A DNA stretch of 64,000 bases from Microbacterium sp. T2.11-28 (GTDB lineage: Bacteria; Actinomycetota; Actinomycetes; Actinomycetales; Microbacteriaceae): the NCBI RefSeq assembly GCF_950097975.1, contig NZ_CATNHF010000002.1, positions 1 through 64,000 on the forward strand, written 5' to 3'. Under the pieces are notes generated by a model. It had not been told where the DNA came from, made no database searches, and was given only the letters and a program-made list of their open reading frames with translations. The number at the start of each line of letters is the position of its first letter. The first letter of the stretch is position 1. The position numbers were made by a program, and so were the translations under genes. This document shows positions 52,780 to 61,444 of the stretch, piece by piece.

Positions 52780-53736
52780 TCAGTAGGTGGTCAGGCCGTG
52801 TGCGCGGAATTGCGCGCGCACGCGGTCCACGAGCTCCGCGGACGGGGCCGGGGTGTCACCGAGTTCGTAGGTGCGGCCGAGGGCGTCCCACTTGTCGCGG
52901 CCCATCTGATGGAACGGGAGCACTTCGACGCGGGAGACCGCTCCCGGTCGGATGTCGTTGAGCGACGCCGCGTACTGCGCGACGCGATCGATCCCGGCCG
53001 GGTCATCGGTGAGGTCCGGCACGAGCACGTAGCGGATCCAGATCTCGGGGCCGCCGGCCATCTCGGCCAGGCGTCGCCCGAACCGGAGGGTGGGCTCCAG
53101 CTCGCGGCCGGTGACCCGCCGGTAGGTGTCCGGATCGCCGCTCTTGACGTCCAGGAGCACCAGATCGGTGTCGGCGAGCATCTCGTCGGTGGCGTTGCGG
53201 CCCAGGTAGCCCGACGTGTCCAGGGCGGTGTGGATGCCGAGCTCCTTCGCGCCCCGCAGGATCCGCGCGGCGAACGCCGGCTGCATGAGCACCTCGCCGC
53301 CCGACAGGGTGACCCCGCCGCCGGTGGCGCGGAAGACCGCGCGGTAGCGGGCGATCCGGGACAGCAGCTCGTCGCTGGTGACCGGGGTGCCGTCCTTCAT
53401 CGCCAGAGTGTCGGGGTTGTGGCAGTACAGGCAGCGCAGCGGGCAGCCGCTGAGGAACGTCGTCAGGCGCGTGCCCGGGCCGTCGACCGCCGTCACGAGC
53501 TCCCAGGAGTGGACGGACCCCAGTCGCCCCTCCCGCATCGCCGCGAGGCGGTCGTGGTGGTCGACCGGCTCCACGTGCAGGCCGTCGAGCCCTGCACCGG
53601 CGCGGCGGCCGGCGGGCGCGGGCGCCTGGAGGGGGGCCTCCAGGCGCACCGCGTCGTCGGGGAGGGCAAGGTCCTCCGGTCGGGTGGATCGGTCAGGGCT
53701 GCCGCACGCGGGGCGACGGAGCATCGTCGCGGCCAT
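52780..53736 (-). CDS. pflA: Pyruvate formate-lyase-activating enzyme (radical SAM)
   Basis: 318 residues from ATG 53736. Reductively cleaves SAM to put the glycyl radical on PflB under anaerobic conditions. The radical-SAM cluster CPLRCLYC (C98, C102, C105) is followed by GGGVTLSGGEVLMQ. The first 66 residues, Pro/Ala-rich, are an extension absent from E. coli PflA; an internal ATG at 53538 would remove it but has no ribosome site. Located 36 bases after pflB on the same strand. Confidence 0.93.
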   Translation of the reverse strand: MAATMLRRPACGSPDRSTRPEDLALPDDAVRLEAPLQAPAPAGRRAGAGLDGLHVEPVDHHDRLAAMREGRLGSVHSWELVTAVDGPGTRLTTFLSGCPLRCLYCHNPDTLAMKDGTPVTSDELLSRIARYRAVFRATGGGVTLSGGEVLMQPAFAARILRGAKELGIHTALDTSGYLGRNATDEMLADTDLVLLDVKSGDPDTYRRVTGRELEPTLRFGRRLAEMAGGPEIWIRYVLVPDLTDDPAGIDRVAQYAASLNDIRPGAVSRVEVLPFHQMGRDKWDALGRTYELGDTPAPSAELVDRVRAQFRAHGLTTY

Positions 53737-53772
53737 GATGTCAGCTCTTCTCTGCGCTCGAGGCGTCCGGGG

Positions 53773-56034
53773 TCACAGGGACCCGTGGAACGTCCGCGAC
53801 AGCACGTCCAGCTGCTGCTCGCGGGTGAGCCGCACGAAGTTGACGGCGTAGCCCGAGACGCGGATGGTCAGCTGCGGGTAGTCCTCGGGGTGCTCCATGG
53901 CGTCCTCGAGCGTCTCGCGGTTCAGCACGTTGACGTTCATGTGGTACCCCTCGGAGCCGACGTAGGCGTCGAGCAGGCCCGCCAGGTTGTGGATCTGCTC
54001 CTCCTTGGTGCGACCGAGGCCGGCCGGCACGACGGTGTTCGTGAGCGAGATCCCGTCCTGCGACTGGTCGTAGGGGAGCTTGGCGACCGACAGCGCCGAG
54101 GCCAGCATGCCGTGGGTGTCGCGTCCGTTCATCGGGTTGGCTCCCGGGGCGAACGGCTCGCCGGCACGACGTCCGTCGGGGGTGTTGCCCGTCGCCTTGC
54201 CGTAGACGACGTTCGACGTGATCGTCAGCACCGACTGGGTCGGCAGGGCGTTGCGGTACATCGGGTGACGACGGATCTTCGCCATGAAGCGCTCCACCAG
54301 GTCGACGGCGATGTCGTCGGCGCGGTCGTCGTCGTTGCCGTACGTGGGGAACTCGCCCTCCGTGACGTAGTCCACGACGATGCCGCGCTCGTCGCGCACA
54401 GGGGTGACCGTGGCGTACTTGATCGCGGTCAGCGAGTCGGTCGCCACCGACAGGCCGGCGATGCCGCAGGCCATGGTGCGCAGCACGTCCTTGTCGTGCA
54501 GGGCCATCTCCAGGCGCTCGTACGCGTACTTGTCGTGCGACCAGTGGATGCAGTTGAGGGCCTCGACGTAGGTCTCGGCGAGCCAGTCCATCGTGAGGTC
54601 GAACTTCGCCATGACGTCGTCGAAGTCGAGCGGGCCGTCGCCGACCGGGGCCGCCACCGGCGACACCTGCTGCCCCGACACCTCGTCGCGTCCGCCGTTG
54701 ATGGCGTAGAGGAGGGTCTTGGCGAGGTTGACGCGGGCGCCGAAGAACTGCATCTGCTTGCCCACGCGCATGGGGCTCACGCAGCACGCGATCGCCGCGT
54801 CGTCGCCCCAGGCGGGACGGATGATCTCGTCGGACTCGTACTGCACGGCCGACGTGTCGATCGACACCTGCGCGCAATAGTCCTTGAACCCCTGCGGGAG
54901 CTCGGGGCTCCAGAAGACCGTCATGTTCGGCTCGGGAGCGGGGCCGAGGTTGTAGAGCGTCTGCAGGTAGCGGAACGAGTTCTTGGTGACCAGCGGCCGT
55001 CCGTCCTCGCCCATGCCGCCGATGGTCTCGGTCACCCAGGTCGGGTCGCCGGAGAACAGCGCGTCGTACTCGGGCGTGCGCAGGAACCGGACGATCCGCA
55101 GCTTGATCACGAAGTCGTCGATGATCTCCTGCGCCTGCTCCTCGGTGAGCACGCCCTCGGCGAGGTCGCGCTCGATGTACACGTCGAGGAAGGTGGAGGT
55201 GCGTCCGAGCGACATCGCGGCGCCGTTCTGCTCCTTGACCGCGCCGAGGTAGGCGAAGTAGAGCCACTGGACGGCCTCGCGGGCGTTGGTGGCGGGGCCC
55301 GAGATGTCGAAGCCGTAGGAGGCTGCCATCGTCTTCAGCTCGCCGAGGGCGCGGATCTGCTCGGCGTGCTCCTCGCGCTGGCGCACGACCTCCTCGGTGA
55401 ACGGGGTGGTGTCCAGGCCCAGCTTGTCGACCTTCTTCGCGGCGATGAGGGCGTCGACGCCGTAGAGGGCCACGCGGCGGTAGTCGCCGATGATGCGGCC
55501 GCGGCCGTAGGCGTCGGGGAGTCCCGTGATGATGTGGCTGCTGCGTGCGGCGCGCACGTTGGGGGAGTAGGCGTCGAACACGCCCTGGTTGTGGGTCTTG
55601 CGGTACTCCGTGTACACGGTCTTGAGGGTCTGATCGACCTCGTACCCGTAGGTGTCGAGAGCGCCCTCGACCATCCGCCATCCGCCGTTGGGCATGATGG
55701 CGCGGCGCAGCGGGGCGTCGGTCTGGAGACCCACGATGATCTCGTCCTCGCGGGAGATGTAGCCCGGGGCGTGTGCGGTGATGCCGGCGGGCGTGTGGGC
55801 GTCGACGTCGTAGATGCCCTTCGCGCGCTCCTCCGGGAACATCGCTGCCAGGGTGGCCCAGATGCGCGTCGTGCGCTCGGTGGGACCGGCGAGGAACGTG
55901 CTGTCGCCCTCGTAGGGGGTGTAGTTGCGCTGGATGAAGTCGCGCACGTCGATGGCGTCCTGCCACGGTCCGGACGTGAATCCGTTCCAGGCGGCGGGCT
56001 GAGCGTCCTGCGCGGCGGGGGTGACGATGGTCAT
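53773..56034 (-). CDS. pflB: Pyruvate formate-lyase
   Basis: 753 residues from ATG 56034, preceded by AAGGAAGCGAA. A glycyl-radical enzyme that splits pyruvate and CoA to acetyl-CoA and formate during fermentation. The catalytic cysteines are C417-C418 in ACCVSPM and the radical glycine is G728 in RVSGYAVNF; both are intact and length is normal. With pflA downstream it makes a complete, likely functional anaerobic module. The promoter region carries two palindromes (see separate entries). No formate transporter gene is seen nearby. Confidence 0.96.
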   Translation of the reverse strand: MTIVTPAAQDAQPAAWNGFTSGPWQDAIDVRDFIQRNYTPYEGDSTFLAGPTERTTRIWATLAAMFPEERAKGIYDVDAHTPAGITAHAPGYISREDEIIVGLQTDAPLRRAIMPNGGWRMVEGALDTYGYEVDQTLKTVYTEYRKTHNQGVFDAYSPNVRAARSSHIITGLPDAYGRGRIIGDYRRVALYGVDALIAAKKVDKLGLDTTPFTEEVVRQREEHAEQIRALGELKTMAASYGFDISGPATNAREAVQWLYFAYLGAVKEQNGAAMSLGRTSTFLDVYIERDLAEGVLTEEQAQEIIDDFVIKLRIVRFLRTPEYDALFSGDPTWVTETIGGMGEDGRPLVTKNSFRYLQTLYNLGPAPEPNMTVFWSPELPQGFKDYCAQVSIDTSAVQYESDEIIRPAWGDDAAIACCVSPMRVGKQMQFFGARVNLAKTLLYAINGGRDEVSGQQVSPVAAPVGDGPLDFDDVMAKFDLTMDWLAETYVEALNCIHWSHDKYAYERLEMALHDKDVLRTMACGIAGLSVATDSLTAIKYATVTPVRDERGIVVDYVTEGEFPTYGNDDDRADDIAVDLVERFMAKIRRHPMYRNALPTQSVLTITSNVVYGKATGNTPDGRRAGEPFAPGANPMNGRDTHGMLASALSVAKLPYDQSQDGISLTNTVVPAGLGRTKEEQIHNLAGLLDAYVGSEGYHMNVNVLNRETLEDAMEHPEDYPQLTIRVSGYAVNFVRLTREQQLDVLSRTFHGSL

Positions 56035-56117
56035 TTCGCTTCCTTGCTTCCTCGTGGGATCGGTCACGACGAGGGGAGGAGCCCGCCCGGCGTGCCGGAT
56101 GTCCTCAGGATAGCGCG

Positions 56118-56132
56118 TGTGGTCAGACCACA
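56118..56132. promoter_or_regulatory. FadR/GntR-type operator palindrome upstream of pflB
   Basis: TGTGGTCAGACCACA is a perfect palindrome around a central A and fits the TNGTNNNACNA pattern of FadR-subfamily GntR regulators. It lies 84 bases upstream of the pflB ATG, next to a minus-strand TATCCT that could serve as a -10 box, so a bound repressor would block transcription. No gntR gene is in the window. Confidence 0.6.
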
Positions 56133-56182
56133 ACAGAACGCTGTGGAACTCTGTCGACGGAGGGGCCGGGAAAAAAGATCGC

Positions 56183-56199
56183 TTGTGGTCCGCCCACAA
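56183..56199. promoter_or_regulatory. Second operator-like palindrome upstream of pflB
   Basis: TTGTGGTCCGCCCACAA repeats the TGTGG/CCACA half-sites of the first palindrome with one departure from the TNGTNNNACNA pattern. Its centre is 66 bases from the first, consistent with cooperative binding or looping. It lies 52 bases before the end of the MurE-like gene. Confidence 0.5.
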
Positions 56200-56250
56200 C
56201 GCCGCGACGGTGTCCGGCGGCTTTCGAGCGCCCGGCGACGTCAGGCGGCC

Positions 56251-57822
56251 TCAGGCGACGTCGGGCGGCCAGCCCGCGGCCCGGAGCGCCGCTCGCGCAG
56301 CCTCGGCCGCGTCGAAGGGCACCCGCACGCCGGCGATCTCGCGATAGTGCTGATGACCCGGTCCGGCCCACAGCACCGCATCGCCCTCGGTGACCTGCGA
56401 GACCGCGAAGGCGATGGCCTGCTCGGGAGGCGTCACCTCGTGGATGTCCGCCTCGGGCCGCGCCCGGCGCGCACCGGCCACGAGGGCGGCGCGGATGAGG
56501 GCGGGGTCCTCGGAGCGCGGATGCTGATCGGTGACGACGAGCATGTCGCTTCCGAGCACGGCCGTGCGCCCCATGTCCTCGCGCTTGGTGACGTCGCGGT
56601 CGCCGTTGGCCGCGGTGAGCATGACCACGCGGCCCGGCGTCACCCGGCGCACCGCCTCCAGCGTCTTCACGAACGCGTCGGGCGAGTGCGCGAAGTCGAT
56701 GTAGACGGCGGGCCCGCGTGCGCCGGAGACGCGCTGGATCCGTCCGGGCAGCTCGGCGGGGATGCGCGCGCCGTCCAGCAGCGCGATGAGCTCGCCCCAG
56801 TCGATGCCGGCCTCGACGAGCAGCACCACCGCGAGCCCCGCGTTGGAGGCCATGTGGCTGCCGATGACGGGCACGGTGGTCACGAGCGACCGCCCGTCGC
56901 GATGGGAGAGCCGGAACGTCGTGCCGTCCGGGCGCTCGTCGAGGATGTCGACGACCCAGTCCGCGTCGACCGGCCCGTCGGCCAGCGCCGGCGTCAGCAC
57001 CGTGGTCACGGGCACCTCGCTGCGGCGGGCGACCTCGCGTCCCTCGGGCGCGTCGACGCACACGGCCCCACGGCGCGAGCGGTCGGGCCGGAACAGCGCG
57101 AGCTTGGCCTCGAGGTAGGTCGCCATGTCGCCGTAGTCGTCGAGGTGATCGTGGGTGAGGTTGGTGAAGCCGGCGACGTCGAAGACGAGACCGTCCACGC
57201 GATGACGGGACAGTGCCTGCGCGCTCACCTCCACCATCGCCGCCTCGACGCCGCGCTCCCGCATGAGGGCGAGGAGTGCGTGCATCTCGGAGGCCTCCGG
57301 GGTCGTGAGCCGCGAGGGGATGACCTGGTCGGCGATGTGGCGCTCGGCGGTGGAGGACAGCCCGGTCACCTTTCCGAGACCGCGCAGGATGCCTTCGACC
57401 AGGTGCGAGACGCTCGTCTTGCCGTTGGTGCCGGTGATGGCCAGCAGCAGCGGCATGTCGGCGTCCGTCCCGTACATCCACGCCGAGATCGCGCCGAGGC
57501 GGGCGCGCGGGTCGTCCACCACGAGCACCGGGACCCCGGCGGCGGCCGCCGGCTGCGCGCCCGCCTCGTCGGTCACGACGGCGACCGCACCGCGGGAGAC
57601 CGCGTCGGCGGCGAACTCCGCACCGTGGCGGCGTGCGCCCGGCACCGCGACGAAGACCTCGCCGGGGCGCAGATCAGCGGTGGCGAGGGTGATGCCGGTC
57701 GCCTCCACTTCGGCGAGGTCGCCGATCGTGCGGGCGGCGAACCGCTCGGCGAGCTGCGTCAGCCGGCGACGCGGCGGGTGCTCGGGACGCAGGACGGGCG
57801 GGGTCGGGGCGATGTCGGCCAT
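56251..57822 (-). CDS. MurE-like Mur ligase paralogue
   Basis: 523 residues. UDP-MurNAc-tripeptide ligase family: ATP loop GTNGKTS (131-137), carbamylated-Lys block YLEAKLALF, and the C-terminal ligase domain. The substrate motif that is DNPR in diaminopimelate-adding MurE reads D432-Q-H-P, and the following Arg is kept. So it is a Mur ligase whose amino-acid substrate cannot be read from the motif; it may be a second MurE or a paralogue acting on another UDP-sugar peptide. It lies 216 bases upstream of pflB and is not in a division/wall cluster. Confidence 0.85.
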   Translation of the reverse strand: MADIAPTPPVLRPEHPPRRRLTQLAERFAARTIGDLAEVEATGITLATADLRPGEVFVAVPGARRHGAEFAADAVSRGAVAVVTDEAGAQPAAAAGVPVLVVDDPRARLGAISAWMYGTDADMPLLLAITGTNGKTSVSHLVEGILRGLGKVTGLSSTAERHIADQVIPSRLTTPEASEMHALLALMRERGVEAAMVEVSAQALSRHRVDGLVFDVAGFTNLTHDHLDDYGDMATYLEAKLALFRPDRSRRGAVCVDAPEGREVARRSEVPVTTVLTPALADGPVDADWVVDILDERPDGTTFRLSHRDGRSLVTTVPVIGSHMASNAGLAVVLLVEAGIDWGELIALLDGARIPAELPGRIQRVSGARGPAVYIDFAHSPDAFVKTLEAVRRVTPGRVVMLTAANGDRDVTKREDMGRTAVLGSDMLVVTDQHPRSEDPALIRAALVAGARRARPEADIHEVTPPEQAIAFAVSQVTEGDAVLWAGPGHQHYREIAGVRVPFDAAEAARAALRAAGWPPDVA

Positions 57823-57866
57823 AGCGCCTCCATCCTCTCACCCGACCCCGCCGTCGTCCCTCTCGG

Positions 57867-58580
57867 TCAGGTGCGGCGGCGACGCAGCAGGGTCACACCC
57901 AGCGCGGCGAGGGCGGCCACGAGGGCGCCGGCGGAGAGCCAGCGCGCGACCGGGTCTGCCTGGGCGCCGGTCTGCGCAGCGGTGTCGGCGTCGGCCTCGG
58001 CGTGGTCGGCGTCGCTGTGGTCGTCGCCGGCCGTGTCGCCGCCGTGCCCGTGACCGTCGTCCTCGGCGACGGAGCCGACGGCGACGACGGGCGCGGGCGC
58101 CTCGAGGTCGTCGGTGCTCTGGCCGTCTTCGGCGACCTCGATCCAGTCGGTCTGTCCCGTCTCGCACTGCTGCACGACCGGGAAGGCGACGTAGGTGTTG
58201 GCCGCCGACGTCGCGAAGATGACATCGAGGGCGACGGCCGCGCTGAGGCCGTCCTCCACCGGGGTGACCGCGGCGTACGTGACCTGGGTCGCGACGCCGT
58301 CGTCGCCGATCTCGCGCGAGATGGTCCACGCGCCGTCGACGACCGGCGTGGCGCCGTCGACGCCGTCGGGGATGTTGACGACGAGGGCCGTCGTGGGCGA
58401 GCCGTCGCAGCCGTGGCTGAAGCTGAACGACAGGCGGGTCGACGCCGAGGCGCTCGCCGCCTCGGGGGTCACGTGGACATGCGCGGACGCGGCGAGGGGT
58501 GCGGCCACGACGAGGGCGGCGGCGAGGGCGAGACCGCCGGCGAGGCGGGCGCGGCGGCGTGCAGGGGTGATGACGGTCAT
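57867..58580 (-). CDS. YcnI/DUF1775 family surface protein
   Basis: 237 residues. A signal peptide ends near ASA-HVHVTPE, so the mature protein starts with the His that binds copper in B. subtilis YcnI. Then comes a beta-sandwich DUF1775 domain, an acidic His/Asp-rich linker (DDGHGHGG, DDHSDADHAEAD), and a C-terminal membrane anchor with RRRR. Placed outside the cell membrane, it likely handles copper. No copC/copD or sco gene is adjacent. It follows the membrane protein gene by 85 bases and precedes the MurE paralogue by 44. Confidence 0.88.
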   Translation of the reverse strand: MTVITPARRRARLAGGLALAAALVVAAPLAASAHVHVTPEAASASASTRLSFSFSHGCDGSPTTALVVNIPDGVDGATPVVDGAWTISREIGDDGVATQVTYAAVTPVEDGLSAAVALDVIFATSAANTYVAFPVVQQCETGQTDWIEVAEDGQSTDDLEAPAPVVAVGSVAEDDGHGHGGDTAGDDHSDADHAEADADTAAQTGAQADPVARWLSAGALVAALAALGVTLLRRRRT

Positions 58581-58665
58581 GGTGTGCTTTCTGTGGTCGA
58601 TCGACGGGGCGCCGCGGGCCCGAGGCGGGACGGTCGGCGGTGGTGCGGCGTGGGCCGCGGAGGGG

Positions 58666-59304
58666 TCAGCGCGCGAGCGCGGGCGGGCCCCGTCGGGACA
58701 GCACGGACAGGAAGACCGCCGCGGCCGGGGCGAGCGGAGCGCCCTGGCGGTACGCGGGCATCACCGGTGGCGGGACCACGGGCAGCGCGCGGCTGAGCAC
58801 ACGGCGGATGCCGCGGGCGATCGCGCGCACGACGCGCTCGCCGTGGGCGAGCAGCAGCACCGTGGCCACGGCGGCGATGAGGTGGGCGGCGATCATGCCG
58901 GCGTCGAGGTGGAGGTGGCTTCCCGAGGCGAGGGAGCGGCCGAGTTCGCCCATGACGGCGGGGGAGACCGCGTGGCCGGCGGAGTGACCGGCGCCCGGAA
59001 CGCTCGCCGGGTCTCCCGTGCCCACCGCGGCGAAGGCGACGTGCAGGGCGAGCTGCGCGGCGACGACGGCCGCAGCGGTGCCCGCGACGGACGGTCGGCG
59101 CCCGACCAGCCACACCGCGGCGGGGCTCGTCAGCAGTGCCAGGGACAGGAGCAGCCACCACGGCGGCGCACCTCCCCCGGCGAGGGTGTGGGCGGTGCCG
59201 GCGACGATCGTCGCGACGGCGGCGGCGGCCGCACCGCGCAGCGCACGGCGGCGGCGCGATGCCGTCCGGTCCGCGTGCCCGTCGCCGCGTCGATCCCGAT
59301 CCAC
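58666..59304 (-). CDS. Membrane protein with His-rich loops, function unknown
   Basis: 212 residues with about four hydrophobic helices (around 23-42, 50-66, 73-95, 135-155) and His-bearing loops (GAGHSAGHAV, SGSHLHLDAGM). Located directly upstream of ycnI on the same strand, it may take part in the same metal-related process. I know no named family. Its start is 25 bases from the LexA-like box that faces the divergent small gene. Confidence 0.65.
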   Translation of the reverse strand: MDRDRRGDGHADRTASRRRRALRGAAAAAVATIVAGTAHTLAGGGAPPWWLLLSLALLTSPAAVWLVGRRPSVAGTAAAVVAAQLALHVAFAAVGTGDPASVPGAGHSAGHAVSPAVMGELGRSLASGSHLHLDAGMIAAHLIAAVATVLLLAHGERVVRAIARGIRRVLSRALPVVPPPVMPAYRQGAPLAPAAAVFLSVLSRRGPPALAR

Positions 59305-59328
59305 GGGGAGAGCCTACCCGAGCCCTTG

Positions 59329-59352
59329 AGTATCGAAGATATGTTCGATACT
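59329..59352. promoter_or_regulatory. LexA (SOS) box candidate
   Basis: A perfect 9-base inverted repeat, AGTATCGAA and TTCGATACT, with a 6-base spacer. The core TCGAAGATATGTTCGA matches the actinobacterial SOS box TCGAAC-N4-GTTCGA in all but one half-site base. It is 10 bases upstream of the ATG of the small gene at 59362 and 25 bases from the start of the divergent membrane protein gene. Confidence 0.65.
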
Positions 59353-59361
59353 GTCGGGCTC

Positions 59362-59619
59362 ATGACCCACGCCACCGACGAGCACGATCTGACGATATGG
59401 ATGGTGGACGACATCCCGTCGCGGATGTTCTACGCCGGCCGCCGCTGGCGCGTCACCGACGCGCCGACCCGGTTGCGGGACTCGGTGTGGGGAGCCACCG
59501 AGGGCGGGCGCGGGTTCTACGGCTGGCGCTTCCAGGGCACCGACGACGACGGCGTCAGCGTGGTGTTCGACGTGTATCCGTCGGCTGCCGGGTGGCACGT
59601 GCACCACACGTGGACCTGA
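59362..59619 (+). CDS. Small protein, possibly DUF6504-like, with an SOS-type promoter
   Basis: 85 residues from ATG 59362; an ATG at 59341 lies inside the LexA-like palindrome and is less likely. Sequence features: LTIWMVDDIPSRMFYAGRRWRVTDAPTRL, then a Trp-rich end (GWRFQGTDDDG, WHVHHTWT). From memory this resembles small actinobacterial proteins coded beside translesion polymerases (DUF6504), which would fit SOS control, but no polymerase gene is near. Function unknown. Confidence 0.6.
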   Translation: MTHATDEHDLTIWMVDDIPSRMFYAGRRWRVTDAPTRLRDSVWGATEGGRGFYGWRFQGTDDDGVSVVFDVYPSAAGWHVHHTWT

Positions 59620-59702
59620 CGGGGCGACATGACGGCGGCGGTCATCGCGACCGGGTTGTCCGTGCGGCCAATTCCTAGCTGACGCGGGTACTGTGGGCGC
59701 TC

Positions 59703-61001
59703 GTGACCGTCCTCGCTTTCCTCATCGGCGTCGTCCTGCTCGTGGTGGGACTCGCGGTCTCGATCGCCCTCCACGAGATCGGCCATCTGGCTCCCGCCAA
59801 GGCGTTCGGGGTCCGGGTCGGCCAGTACATGATCGGCTTCGGCCCGACGCTCTGGTCGCGTCGCATCGGCGAGACGGAGTACGGCCTGAAGGCCCTGCCC
59901 CTCGGCGGCTACATCTCGATGGCCGGGATGTACCCGCCCTCGCGCCGGGAGGGACGGCTCGGCGGCGGCTTCTTCGCCACGATGGTGCAGGACGCCCGCG
60001 CCGCCAACGACGAGACCCTCGAAGGCACCGGGGACGGTCGCCGCCGGGCGTTCTACGAGCTCCCGGTCTGGCGCCGCGTCGTCGTGATGCTCGGCGGCCC
60101 GATCATGAACCTCCTGCTGGCGATCGTCCTGCTCACGATCGTCCTGTCGGGGATCGGCCTGCAGACGGCCACGACCACCGTCGCGTCGGTCAACGAGTGC
60201 GTCCTTCCGGCGGGGTCGACCCAGACCGAGTGCGCCGAGGGCGATCCCGCGTCTCCGGCGGCCGCCGCCGGCATCCGTCCGGGCGACGTGCTCGTGTCGG
60301 TCGACGGCACGCCGGTGTCGACCTTCGAAGAGGCCTCGACCATCATCCAGGCCGCCCCCGACGAGCGCATCCCGGTCGTCGTCGACCGCGACGGCGAGCA
60401 GGTGACCCTCCAGGTCACCCCGATGCTCGCCGAGCGCGAGGTGATGGGCGCCGACGGGCAGGTCGTCACCGCCGAGGTCGGATTCGTGGGGATGACCGCC
60501 ACCGTCGCCTACGTGCCCCAGCCGATCTGGGAGGGCGCGCAGACCGCCTTCGAGCGGACGGGCCAGATCGCGGGCATCATCTGGCAGCTGCCGGCGAAGG
60601 TGTACCAGACCGCGGTCGACATGTTCACCGGAGCCGAGCGCGACCCCAACGGCCCGCTGTCGGTGGTGGGGGCCGGACGCCTCGCGGGCGAAGTGGCCGC
60701 CGTCGACGCGCCGATCCTCAACCGCGCGGCCGCGATCCTGGAGCTGCTGGCCGGGCTGAACATCGCGCTGTTCGTCTTCAACCTGATCCCGCTCCTGCCG
60801 CTGGACGGCGGGCACGTCGTGGTCGCCCTCTGGGACGGGCTCAAGCGCGGCTGGGCGAAGCTGTTCCGCCGTCCGCCGCCGGCGCCGGTCGACGCGACCA
60901 AGCTCGTGCCGGTCACCTTCGTCGTCGTCGTGGCGCTCATCGTCATGGGAGGCGTCCTGATCCTGGCCGACATCGTCAACCCGGTGCAGCTCTTCGGCTG
61001 A
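59703..61001 (+). CDS. rseP: RseP/Rip1-type site-2 protease (M50)
   Basis: 432 residues from GTG 59703. Intramembrane zinc protease that cleaves anti-sigma factors and signal peptides inside the membrane. Zinc motif HEIGH (H24-H28) in the first helix, a PDZ domain at about 170-240 (AAAGIRPGDVLVSVDGTPV), and the second zinc/catalytic motif NLIPLLPLDGGH near 360. Four membrane helices. Catalytic residues are intact. Confidence 0.95.
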   Translation: MTVLAFLIGVVLLVVGLAVSIALHEIGHLAPAKAFGVRVGQYMIGFGPTLWSRRIGETEYGLKALPLGGYISMAGMYPPSRREGRLGGGFFATMVQDARAANDETLEGTGDGRRRAFYELPVWRRVVVMLGGPIMNLLLAIVLLTIVLSGIGLQTATTTVASVNECVLPAGSTQTECAEGDPASPAAAAGIRPGDVLVSVDGTPVSTFEEASTIIQAAPDERIPVVVDRDGEQVTLQVTPMLAEREVMGADGQVVTAEVGFVGMTATVAYVPQPIWEGAQTAFERTGQIAGIIWQLPAKVYQTAVDMFTGAERDPNGPLSVVGAGRLAGEVAAVDAPILNRAAAILELLAGLNIALFVFNLIPLLPLDGGHVVVALWDGLKRGWAKLFRRPPPAPVDATKLVPVTFVVVVALIVMGGVLILADIVNPVQLFG

Positions 61002-61017
61002 CGGGTTCGGCGGCGGC

Positions 61018-61044
61018 TGTCGAAATCGGCCTTGCCCGTTCGCT
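61018..61044 (+). promoter_or_regulatory. Candidate ECF42-type promoter
   Basis: TGTCGA at 61018-61023 is the reported -35 element of ECF42 promoters, and CGCT begins 17 bases later, near the loose CGT/A-C -10. It lies 62 bases before the YCII start, consistent with self-activation. The -10 match is weak. Confidence 0.4.
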
Positions 61045-61084
61045 GTGGGGATGACACGGTTCCCATGGACGAAAGGACACCACC

Positions 61085-61444
61085 GTGAAGTACGTCATCA
61101 TGTTCACTTCCACCCCGGAAGCGGATGCGCAGCTGTCGGCCGAGCAGGGTGAGGCGCTGTACGCCCGCGTATACGAATGGTTCCAGCAGCACGACGACGC
61201 GATCGCCGACGGCGGGGCCGAGCTCCAGCCCGCCGACACCGCGACGACCGTCCGCGGCGGAGGAGTCGTCGTGGACGGCCCGTTCTCCGAGGCCGAGGAG
61301 GTCATCGGCGGGTTCAGCGTCATCGACGTCCCCGACATCGACGCGGCGATCGCGCTGGCCCAGAGCTGGCCGATGCTCGAGATGCCCGGCACGTCGGTCG
61401 AGATCCGGCCGATGGTGACCGACTACAGCCAGTTCGAGCAGTGA
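61085..61444 (+). CDS. YCII/DGPF-domain protein
   Basis: 119 residues from GTG 61085, with ACGAAAGGA upstream. Ferredoxin-like YCII fold with the VVDGPFSEAEEVIGGFSVIDV block that names the DGPF proteins. Members are the constant gene partners of ECF42 sigma factors; their biochemical role is unclear. The stop overlaps the sigma gene's GTG by 4 bases (GTGA at 61441). Confidence 0.92.
   Translation: MKYVIMFTSTPEADAQLSAEQGEALYARVYEWFQQHDDAIADGGAELQPADTATTVRGGGVVVDGPFSEAEEVIGGFSVIDVPDIDAAIALAQSWPMLEMPGTSVEIRPMVTDYSQFEQ

Noticed and set aside
52798-58053. A 1751-codon open frame on the plus strand
   Set aside because: It runs opposite pflA, pflB and the MurE-like gene, all with intact family motifs. 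Its translation is low-complexity and matches nothing; it arises from GC-rich codon bias.
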